A stretch of 64,000 bases of DNA. It comes from VMDJ01 sp038144195. GTDB taxonomy: Bacteria > Pseudomonadota > Gammaproteobacteria > Chromatiales > Chromatiaceae. The notes under the pieces were generated by a model, which ran no database searches, was not told the DNA's origin, and worked only from the letters and a program-made list of their open reading frames with translations. The position numbers and the translations under genes were made by a program. Position 1 is the stretch's first letter; each line of letters opens with the position of its first letter. Where the stretch lies: the NCBI GenBank assembly GCA_038144195.1, contig JAYQNH010000002.1:1636790-1700789 (forward strand), given 5' to 3'. Shown one piece after another: positions 1 through 6,310 of the stretch.

Positions 1-135
1 ACCTTTGCGTGCCTGTGGATTGATAAACATCAGGGCAATCAAAAATAGGAAGGTAAAACCCAATAGCGCATTAAAGAGCAGATCAACAAATGGATCTGAT
101 CCTATGCGGCGTTGGATAAAATGACTGCGTTTCAC
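1..135 (-). CDS. Partial ExbD/MotB-like membrane partner of the adjacent proton channel (5' part only)
   Basis: Only the N-terminal 45 codons lie in the window; the gene runs off the left edge. It reads from a GTG at 135 that overlaps the stop of the upstream MotA-like gene in a GTGA junction, so the two are translationally coupled. The protein has a short basic N-terminus, then SDPFVDLLFN and one hydrophobic helix. This is the usual start of ExbD/MotB-type single-span proteins that pair with MotA/TolQ/ExbB channels; the Asp in the DPF motif lies just before the membrane segment. Function is inferred from context and this short stretch, so it could also be an uncharacterised paralogue of such partners. 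Confidence 0.6.
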   Translation of the reverse strand, partial: MKRSHFIQRRIGSDPFVDLLFNALLGFTFLFLIALMFINPQARKG

Positions 136-872
136 TGATTGATCTCGCGCAAGGCTTTTAAGTGACGAAGGACGTGAACCTCGGATAACTCGATAATGTC
201 AGCAAGAAGGCGATTGGCGCCTTGATCGAGCAGTTGATACTGAAAGCTCAACAGAATGCCGGCGGTTAAACCTGATAGCGTGGTGTAAAGCGCGATCTGC
301 ATACCTTCTGTCATGCGCGTCAGCAGTTGCTGAAGTGCTTGGAGGTCTATGCTGCTAACAGTGGATAAAGAACCCAGCATTAAGATAAAGCCAATCACGG
401 TACCAAGAAGACCTAAGCGGACTAAGAGATCAGCGATGAACCAGCCGGTTTCATGTCCTCGGCGGAGTTTATTATCCAAACGATCTAGAAGGGCTTCATG
501 ACCTGTTAACGCCCCACAGGTGAAAACTTTTTCAGCGAGCAGGGTGATGTGTTCTTTTGCGACAGATGGCTCTGTAGAGTCGTTAGCAAAATGTACCTGA
601 CCCTTGGCTGATTCAAATAGTGAATCACTCTGGCGAGCAGACTGTGTGAGCTGGGCGGCTTTATTGACCTCTTTGCCTAATTGCCAGGAAAGCCATCCAA
701 CATGCAGCGTGGCAGCGAAGAAAAAGGCAAGAATAGCGACAGAGAGATAACTGGCATCGCTTTGGATAAGGGTGCGTATCAGATCGTAATGATGCGCTAG
801 GGCGAGTCCTGCGATAAGGACGCCAATAAACAGCAGCCAGCGATTAAATGTACTAAAGGCATCCGATTGCAT
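132..872 (-). CDS. MotA/TolQ/ExbB-family proton channel protein
   Basis: The 246-residue membrane protein has two N-terminal hydrophobic segments (about residues 12-30 and 42-62), a hydrophilic stretch, and a C-terminal pair of helices (about 147-167 and 190-212) around LLGTVIGFILMLGS and LSGLTAGILLSF. That C-terminal pair is the conserved core of the MotA/TolQ/ExbB family, which carries protons to energise a partner such as ExbD, TolR or MotB. The likely partner is the next gene downstream, which overlaps its stop. A strong Shine-Dalgarno (GAGGAGG) sits 6 bases before the ATG and is complementary to an upstream CTCCTCA. The energised substrate system is unknown. Confidence 0.75.
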   Translation of the reverse strand: MQSDAFSTFNRWLLFIGVLIAGLALAHHYDLIRTLIQSDASYLSVAILAFFFAATLHVGWLSWQLGKEVNKAAQLTQSARQSDSLFESAKGQVHFANDSTEPSVAKEHITLLAEKVFTCGALTGHEALLDRLDNKLRRGHETGWFIADLLVRLGLLGTVIGFILMLGSLSTVSSIDLQALQQLLTRMTEGMQIALYTTLSGLTAGILLSFQYQLLDQGANRLLADIIELSEVHVLRHLKALREINQ

Positions 873-879
873 GCCCAGC

Positions 880-910
880 CTCCTCAGTGATTTTTTATTA
901 TTTTGAGGAG
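880..910 (-). promoter_or_regulatory. Inverted repeat that can sequester the Shine-Dalgarno of the MotA-like gene
   Basis: On the minus strand CTCCTCA (910-904) is a perfect 7-base complement of TGAGGAG (886-880), which is the ribosome binding site of the MotA-like gene starting at 872. The 17-base loop is almost all A and T. In the mRNA this would form a hairpin masking the ribosome binding site. That it regulates translation is inference. Confidence 0.4.
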
Positions 911-927
911 TATAACGAGAAGGGGAT

Positions 928-959
928 ATCCAACAACGCCACGGTTAGCGTTGTTGGAT
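928..959. repeat. Perfect 12-bp inverted repeat (hairpin)
   Basis: ATCCAACAACGC at 928-939 and its exact complement at 948-959 flank an 8-base loop. It lies between the 54-residue protein gene and the MotA-like gene, both on the minus strand. There is no T-run on either side, so it is not a classical terminator, but it could end transcription or stabilise mRNA. Confidence 0.6.
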
Positions 960-968
960 TTCGTCCAA

Positions 969-986
969 GACCGCTCTCCAGCGGTC
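969..986. repeat. Perfect 7-bp inverted repeat (hairpin)
   Basis: GACCGCT at 969-975 and AGCGGTC at 980-986 flank a 4-base loop, directly downstream of the 54-residue protein gene. With the 12-bp hairpin next to it, it probably forms that gene's 3' end structure. Confidence 0.5.
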
Positions 987-999
987 AGTTCGCGGGAGT

Positions 1000-1164
1000 T
1001 CAGGCAACGAGTGTCATAATGGTGAGATAGCCGATCGCCAGGCAGGCTACAGTGACTAGCTCAGTCATGCGATTGGCCTTATTTTCGCCTTTAGGATCAA
1101 GTGTCATCATAAGTGGGACAACATTTTTCACCTGGTCACGCATTACGTAAGTTGTTGTATTCAT
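1000..1164 (-). CDS. Small single-span membrane protein (54 aa), unknown function
   Basis: I chose the ATG at 1164 because GAGGAG lies at normal Shine-Dalgarno spacing upstream; an in-frame ATG at 1248 would add 28 residues that look unlike coding sequence. The 54-residue product has a soluble N-terminal half (MNTTTYVMRDQ onward, with KGENKANRM) and a C-terminal hydrophobic stretch of about 17 residues ending LTIMTLVA, consistent with one tail-anchored helix. I do not recognise the family. The gene stands alone, with hairpins after it and a small conserved gene divergent from it. A strong ribosome binding site and sensible topology support a real gene, but the function is unknown. Confidence 0.5.
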   Translation of the reverse strand: MNTTTYVMRDQVKNVVPLMMTLDPKGENKANRMTELVTVACLAIGYLTIMTLVA

Positions 1165-1357
1165 ACAATTCTCCTCTACAATGTTTTCTTTATGTTCTCT
1201 ATTATAGTTATTAAAGAGAACAAAGCAAGAACAATTTGCGCTGAACATGCAGACTGAAGGAAAGGGATGAAATCAAATCAATATTAGGGTAAGCTAATAT
1301 GAATATCTGCCGAAGTTTGGCTAAACACAGATCCGTTAACGATTAGGTATCGGTAAT

Positions 1358-1560
1358 ATGGCGCAAACACATTCAGTTGATCATTGTATCGAGCAAGTCT
1401 GTCAAAAGGTTGTAGCTCGGTATGGAGTGATATCGAAGCACTCGAAGCAGGTCGAGCAATTCCTGAGGCAGAAGGCCTTGATGAAGGCCAGCGAGCAGCG
1501 GTCTTAGTCGAACTTAAATCGGTTATGTCAGTCTACGAAGGCACTTGTTCCGTTTCTTAA
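1358..1560 (+). CDS. Small conserved protein (about 67 aa), interrupted by one frameshift
   Basis: Reading from ATG 1358 and restoring one base in the AAAA run at 1404-1407 gives a 67-residue protein that ends at TAA 1558-1560. It begins MAQTHSVDHCIEQVCQ, continues KGCSSVWSDIEALEAG, and ends with LVELKSVMSVYEG. The pattern of paired cysteines, then an Ile/Leu-rich helix, then LKSxMxVY resembles a short conserved protein of marine gammaproteobacteria with no assigned function; that recollection is from memory and should be checked. The break fits the indel pattern seen across the window. It is monocistronic and followed at 1621 by the SET-domain gene. Confidence 0.5.
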
Positions 1561-1620
1561 TCACCTTTAACTCTTACTCACTCTCCGTATACTTCCCCCT
1601 AAGATTTTTAGGAGAGCTGA

Positions 1621-1971
1621 ATGTCTCATCTAGCCCGCGTTTTAAATTCTCAATTAACAGATTGGGTGTATTCAAAAAAGTCCGCTATTCATGGCACCGG
1701 TTTATTTGCCAAAAAAGCCATCAAGAAAGGTGAGTACATTGGTACCTACTGGGGACCTGAGGCCAAGCGTAACGGCATGTACGTGTTATGGGTATATGAG
1801 GGTGAGACAGAAGAATCAGCAGTGGGTAGATCTGGTCGCAACCTGTTGCGCTTTTTGAATCATTCGGTGCCCGGTAATTGTGAGTTCGAGGAATTTGATC
1901 TTTACGCTCGCCGCAACATTAAAAAAGATGAAGAACTCACCTTTGATTATCAAGAGTCTGAGTTTGACTGA
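1621..1971 (+). CDS. SET domain-containing protein
   Basis: The 116-residue protein is a minimal SET domain. HGTGLFA (24-30) is the start of the domain and SAM-site region, NHS (80-82) is the conserved catalytic-core motif, NCEF follows at 87-90, and ELTFDY (105-110) gives the C-terminal tyrosine motif. SET proteins transfer methyl groups from S-adenosylmethionine to lysine side chains. The bacterial substrate here cannot be told from sequence. There are no pre-SET or post-SET regions. AGGAG lies just before the ATG. The stop overlaps the proposed cmoA start, so the gene is co-transcribed with the SAM-related cmoA-cmoB pair. Confidence 0.8.
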   Translation: MSHLARVLNSQLTDWVYSKKSAIHGTGLFAKKAIKKGEYIGTYWGPEAKRNGMYVLWVYEGETEESAVGRSGRNLLRFLNHSVPGNCEFEEFDLYARRNIKKDEELTFDYQESEFD

Positions 1972-2698
1972 TTCATCAAGTAAAACCGACACCATCTATC
2001 AATCACCTCAATCTGCGCTAGGTGATTTTGTTTTTGATGCTTCGGTTGCAAATGTCTTTCCAGACATGATCCAACGCTCGGTGCCTGGCTATGCCGCTAT
2101 CATTAACATGATCGCCATCTTGACCGAGTTACATGCTCAACCAAATACGCATCTTTATGACTTGGGTTGTTCCTTGGGTGCTTCAGCTAATGCTATGGCC
2201 AATGGCTTGGGTGATAAGGACTGTCGCATCATCGCGGTAGATAATTCACAAGCTATGTTGGACAAAGCTACAGCTAACTCATCCCTAAATGCGAGCCGCA
2301 TTCAGTTTGAACTTGGTGATATTCGCGAAGTCGATATCCAGAATGCGTCGTTAGTGGTGCTTAATTTCACACTTCAATTTTTGCCACGCGAAGAACGTGC
2401 AGAGCTACTTGGGAAAATCGCGAAAGGCTTACAACCTGGCGGTATCTTGATTGTGTCTGAAAAAATTCAGGCTGAAACACCGAAAGAAGATGATCGTTTA
2501 ATTGAAATGCATCACGCCTTTAAGCGATCTCAAGGTTATTCAGAGTTGGAGGTCAGTCAAAAACGTTCTGCACTGGAAAATGTTTTATTGCCTGAAAAGT
2601 TGAGTACCCATACGCAGCGTCTAAAAGAGGTTGGCTTTACGTCGGTAGATTGTTGGTTCCAGTGTTTTAACTTCGTCTCTATGGTTGCCCGCGTGTGA
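1964..2698 (+). CDS. cmoA: Carboxy-S-adenosylmethionine synthase
   Basis: CmoA converts SAM and prephenate into carboxy-SAM, the donor used by CmoB to make the wobble base 5-carboxymethoxyuridine in tRNA. Class I methyltransferase features are visible: DLGCSLGAS (glycine-rich SAM loop), a following AVDNS acidic loop, and LVVLNFTLQFL. FVFDASVANVFPDMIQRS near the N-terminus is typical of CmoA. I chose a TTG start at 1964, which gives 244 residues, close to the usual length. A longer in-frame ATG at 1880 lies inside the SET gene and adds atypical sequence. The stop overlaps the cmoB start in GTGA. Confidence 0.9.
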   Translation: MTDSSSKTDTIYQSPQSALGDFVFDASVANVFPDMIQRSVPGYAAIINMIAILTELHAQPNTHLYDLGCSLGASANAMANGLGDKDCRIIAVDNSQAMLDKATANSSLNASRIQFELGDIREVDIQNASLVVLNFTLQFLPREERAELLGKIAKGLQPGGILIVSEKIQAETPKEDDRLIEMHHAFKRSQGYSELEVSQKRSALENVLLPEKLSTHTQRLKEVGFTSVDCWFQCFNFVSMVARV

Positions 2699-3678
2699 TC
2701 GATATTGAAAACACACTTGCCGTGCTGCGCGAGCATGAGCTGAATAAGTGGGCAGATCACTTAGCGCCAATTCTTACGTATCAGCAAGAGAATCCACATG
2801 GCGATTTGGCTCGATGGCAGTCGGCGCTTGATGGGTTACCCATTATTCAATCTGGTGATGTTGATCTGTCTGTAGATCCAATAACAGTCAATGCCAAGCT
2901 TTCAGCTGAAGATCAATCGAAGCTTCAGTCAGCTTTAGAAGGCTTACGCCCTTGGCGTAAAGGACCGTTTCAATTGGGTGATACGACTATCGATACAGAA
3001 TGGCGTTCTGATTGGAAGTGGGATCGCGTCCTGCCGCACATTCAATCGCTAAAGCATCGCAAAGTCTTAGATGTGGGTTGTGGTAATGGTTATCACTGTT
3101 GGCGAATGCGCCAAGAAGATCCAGCGCTTGTAGTAGGTATTGATCCCAGTTCTTTATTTACCGTGCAGTTCCATGCCGTCAAAAAACTGATTACTGATGC
3201 AGGTCGCGCTGACCTCGCAAACAATACCCTGATGATTCCGGTCGGCTTTGAAGCGGTGCCAGATGGACTTGAGTCTTTTGATACGGTTTTTTCAATGGGT
3301 GTTTTGTATCACCGTCGATCACCTATCGACTTTTTACAATCGCTTAAGAAAACCTTAAAGCCAGGTGGCGAGCTTGTCTTGGAGACGTTGGTTATTGAAG
3401 GGGATGCGCAAGCCTGTTTGATCCCTGAAGATCGTTATGCCCAAATGCGAAATGTTTGGTTTATTCCGAGTGTTGAGCAATTAGCGTTATATATGCAGCG
3501 CGTGGGCTTCTCAGATGTTCGCTGCGTTGACGTAAATATTACGACGACCGATGAGCAGCGCTCCACAGAATGGATGTCGTTTGATTCGCTCAGTGACTTT
3601 CTTGATCCAAATGATCCACTTAAAACAGTGGAAGGCTACCCATCACCTATACGCGCCGTCATGATTGCAAAGGCTTAG
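2695..3678 (+). CDS. cmoB: tRNA U34 carboxymethyltransferase
   Basis: CmoB transfers the carboxymethyl group of carboxy-SAM to 5-hydroxyuridine-34, completing cmo5U in tRNAs that read four-codon boxes. The 327-residue length matches the family. EWRSDWKWDRV, the SAM-binding loop DVGCGNGYH, GIDPS and FSMGVLYHRRSP are visible in order and characteristic of CmoB. It starts with GTG overlapping the cmoA stop by 4 bases, so cmoA and cmoB are translationally coupled. Its TAG overlaps the convergent lexA TAA in a TTAG at 3675-3678. Confidence 0.93.
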   Translation: MIDIENTLAVLREHELNKWADHLAPILTYQQENPHGDLARWQSALDGLPIIQSGDVDLSVDPITVNAKLSAEDQSKLQSALEGLRPWRKGPFQLGDTTIDTEWRSDWKWDRVLPHIQSLKHRKVLDVGCGNGYHCWRMRQEDPALVVGIDPSSLFTVQFHAVKKLITDAGRADLANNTLMIPVGFEAVPDGLESFDTVFSMGVLYHRRSPIDFLQSLKKTLKPGGELVLETLVIEGDAQACLIPEDRYAQMRNVWFIPSVEQLALYMQRVGFSDVRCVDVNITTTDEQRSTEWMSFDSLSDFLDPNDPLKTVEGYPSPIRAVMIAKA

Positions 3679-4317
3679 TGATAGCGACGCATCTGTCCGA
3701 CAAGTACACCTTGAACTTGAACCATCTCTGCGGGGTAGTGCATGGGTGACATGCTGCTATTCGCAGGATGCAGGATGATTTCAGCACCATTTTCTCAAAG
3801 CGTTTGAGTGTTGCATCTTCATCATCAACGAGTGCGACAACAATTTCGCCATTACGTGCGGTGACGCGTTGTTCAATGACAACCCAATCGCCATCAAAGA
3901 TGCCTTCTTCAATCATTGAGTCACCTTTACCTCAAGTACATAGCATGGACCTGATGAACGAAGTGCAGGTGGTACAGACATCGTCTCGTGACCGGCAATA
4001 GCGGAGATCGGTTGACCCGCTGCGATACGACCATAAAAGGGCAGCTCATCTTCGTCATTTGCTGCAAAGCTTGGTTCAAGCTCAACGGTGCTTTCTTCGT
4101 TTGAGGTCAGGCGAACACCGCGGCGTAAATTATTCATCGGTTCGATCAGGCCGGCTTCGATCAAGGCATGTAGTTGTTTGTGCAAAGAGCCTCGTGACTT
4201 CAAGCCCAGTGCGGTGCAGAGTTCATCCAGTGTTGGTGGATGTGGCATATCCGGCAGATTGTCTTTGAGGTAATCGTAGATTTCCTGCTGACGGCAGGTG
4301 AGTTTCGGCTGTGACAT
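3675..4317 (-). CDS. lexA: LexA repressor, interrupted by two frameshifts
   Basis: LexA represses SOS genes and cleaves itself when RecA is activated. I start at ATG 4317 (MSQPKLTCRQ), with GGAG well placed upstream. The protein has an N-terminal winged helix-turn-helix, the cleavage region GRIAAGQP (Ala-Gly bond), catalytic Ser in GDSMIEEG and Lys in DATLKRFEK. Two single-base losses, near 3924 (a G) and near 3790 (an A), break the frame; restoring them gives about 214 residues ending QMRRYH. The recognition helix reads KSRGSLHKQL and differs from the E. coli type (SPNAAEEHL), matching an unusual operator upstream. Convergent with cmoB. Confidence 0.9.
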
Positions 4318-4337
4318 GGTGTGCTCCATGGGATCGA

Positions 4338-4376
4338 GTTCTCAATTTGTTCTACATTATAGAACAAAAACAGAAC
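4338..4376 (-). promoter_or_regulatory. lexA promoter with symmetrical GTTC/GAAC operator array
   Basis: On the plus strand GTTC occurs at 4338 and 4349 and GAAC at 4362 and 4373. This gives GTTC-N7-GTTC-N9-GAAC-N7-GAAC, with perfect 9-base arms TTTGTTCTA/TAGAACAAA around the centre. A consensus minus-strand -10 box, TATAAT (4361-4356), lies exactly between the two halves, 39 or more bases before the lexA start. GTTC-N7-GTTC is the established LexA motif of alphaproteobacteria, whereas the usual gammaproteobacterial box is CTGT-N8-ACAG. Use as the autoregulatory operator is inferred. Confidence 0.65.
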
Positions 4377-4391
4377 GCGTCTAGCGATTAA

Positions 4392-4682
4392 TTACGCTTT
4401 AACCAAATAAAAGCTGAAGTGCTGGAGCAGGGGGATGCAGTGTTTGAGCGTGTTAGCTTTTTTGAGCGCAAGTGCCGTTTTAGCAACGATCGGGAAATGA
4501 CCTTTGCTGACATCCGATGCAGGTGCAAAACGAATTAATAAAGTTCGATCTGATGGATGCTTGGCTGCCCAATGTTCAATCAAGTCGACAATCTGGCGCT
4601 CTGAGTGATCATTTAAGGTGATTTGATCATCAATTTGCAGCTCTTCGAGGCGGATATCGGGTGAAAAGAAGTCGGTCGTCAT
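4392..4682 (-). CDS. Hypothetical protein (96 aa) upstream of lexA
   Basis: I do not recognise this protein. It begins MTTDFFSPDIRLEELQ, has an acidic first half, then a basic and hydrophobic second half (LLIRFAPASD, LKKANTLKHC) ending FYLVKA. No signal peptide or membrane segment is evident. It lies on the same strand directly upstream of lexA, where some gammaproteobacteria carry the division inhibitor sulA, but no convincing SulA resemblance is visible and the operator array lies after it, not before it. It is divergent from sthA. A role in the SOS response is only a positional guess. Confidence 0.5.
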   Translation of the reverse strand: MTTDFFSPDIRLEELQIDDQITLNDHSERQIVDLIEHWAAKHPSDRTLLIRFAPASDVSKGHFPIVAKTALALKKANTLKHCIPLLQHFSFYLVKA

Positions 4683-4773
4683 TGATGATGCAAATACTGT
4701 CTTGCTTACTGATGCCTCTATAGTAACGGCTGATAAAAATGAGTTATCGCTTTTTTATTTCAGGAGAGAATAA

Positions 4774-6167
4774 GTGGCACAGTCTTTTGATGTGATTGTT
4801 ATCGGATCAGGACCTGGTGGCGAAGGTGCAGCAATGCAGCTAGCTAAGCAAGATAAGCGTGTCGCAATTATCGAATCTTTTCCTCAGCTTGGCGGTAACT
4901 GTACGCACAAAGGCACCATCCCCAGTAAGGCCTTACGTCACTCAATTCAGATGGTGGCTGAATACCGCCAAAATCCATTGTTTGAGAAATGCATCAATCG
5001 GATGGATATCTCATGGCCTGATCTATTGCGCAGCTCTAATCGTGTGATTGAAAAGCACGTCACCATGCGCGAACGTTTTTATTCGCGTAACAATGTTGAA
5101 GTCTTCAGCGGCGAAGGCTATTTCATCGATGAGCATACGGTGGGTGTAAAGGGTCATGATGATGAGCAGATAGAGCTCAAAGCGGACCACATCATCATCG
5201 CGACAGGCTCACGTCCTTACCGTCCACCGGAAGTCAATTTTGATCACCCTTGTATTGTCGATAGCGACACCGTTCTAGAGCTGCAACGTACACCGCGTCG
5301 CGTCACCATTTATGGTGCCGGTGTTATTGGTTGTGAGTATGCATCGATCTTTGCCAATCTCGATGTGAAGGTAAATTTGGTTGATACGCGAGATCGTCTG
5401 CTGTCGTTTTTAGATGACGAAATTACCGACGCCTTGAGCTATCACTTACGTGATCAGGGCGTAGTGATCATGCATAACGAACAGTTTGATTCGGTTGAAG
5501 AGCATCCGGGCTCGGTCACCTTAAAGCTCAAATCAGGCAAAGAGGTGCAATCGGATTTGTTGTTCTGGGCCAATGGTCGAAGCGGTATCACCGAAAATCT
5601 CAATCTTGGTGCGATTGATCTAGCGGTTAACTCTCGAGGTCAGTTTGATGTGAACGAGCAGTTCCAAACCAAGTATCCACATATCTTTGCAGTGGGTGAT
5701 GTAGCGGGGCCGCCTGCCTTAGCCAGTGCGTCGTATGATCAAGGGCGCTTTGTCGGTCAGATTATTTCTAATGGCAAGTCTGATTGGCGTCTGATTGATG
5801 ATGTTCCTAACGGTATCTACACCAACCCAGAGATCAGCTCGATTGGCATGACTGAAGCGGAGCTAACAGAAAAAACATTCCTTACGAAGTAGGGCGTGCT
5901 GAGTTTAAGAATCTCTCTCGTGCGCAAATTCAGAACAGAAAGGTCGGCATGCTAAAGCTGCTGTTTCACCGCGATACGCTAGAGCTGTTGGGTATTCATT
6001 GTTTTGGTGCGCAGGCGTCTGAAATTGTGCACATCGGTCAGGCCATCATGTCGCAACAGGGAGAGGCGAATACGGTGAAGTATTTTGCTGAAACGACCTT
6101 CAATTACCCCACCATGGCGGAAGCCTATCGCGTGGCAGCCTTGTACGGGCTGAATCGTATTAGTTAA
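4774..6167 (+). CDS. sthA: Soluble pyridine nucleotide transhydrogenase, one frameshift
   Basis: SthA is a cytoplasmic FAD flavoprotein that transfers hydride between NADPH and NAD, balancing cofactor pools. The FAD Rossmann motif GSGPGGEGAA is at the N-terminus, and GGNCTHKGTIPSKALRH shows only one cysteine where dihydrolipoamide dehydrogenase would have two, which marks SthA. A second Rossmann loop (GAGVIGCEYASIF) and the FAD motif AVGDVAGPPALA follow. A base is missing from the A-run at 5870-5875; restoring it joins the dimerisation domain (NYPTMAEAYRVAAL) and gives 464 residues, the normal length. GTG start with AGGAG upstream. Confidence 0.93.
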
Positions 6168-6262
6168 TTAGCGTTTGATTACATAAGCTTGATTTCTTTT
6201 AAGTATTGAAATTTCTCGGGGCTAGACCTCTATGGTTGAGCTGCCTTTGCCCATACACTCCC

Positions 6263-6274
6263 ATTGTCGACAAT
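6263..6274. promoter_or_regulatory. Palindromic operator ATTGTCGACAAT upstream of ppsA
   Basis: This perfect 12-bp palindrome lies 37 bases before the ppsA start. The same sequence occurs before prpE (8815-8826), with a variant at 8752. TTGT-N2-ACAA cores are typical of FCD-type GntR regulators, and one is encoded in the prp cluster at 10759. I infer that this regulator controls ppsA. Confidence 0.65.
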
Positions 6275-6310
6275 TGTGATTGTCATAACCGTAACCCTTC
6301 GAGGAAAAGG

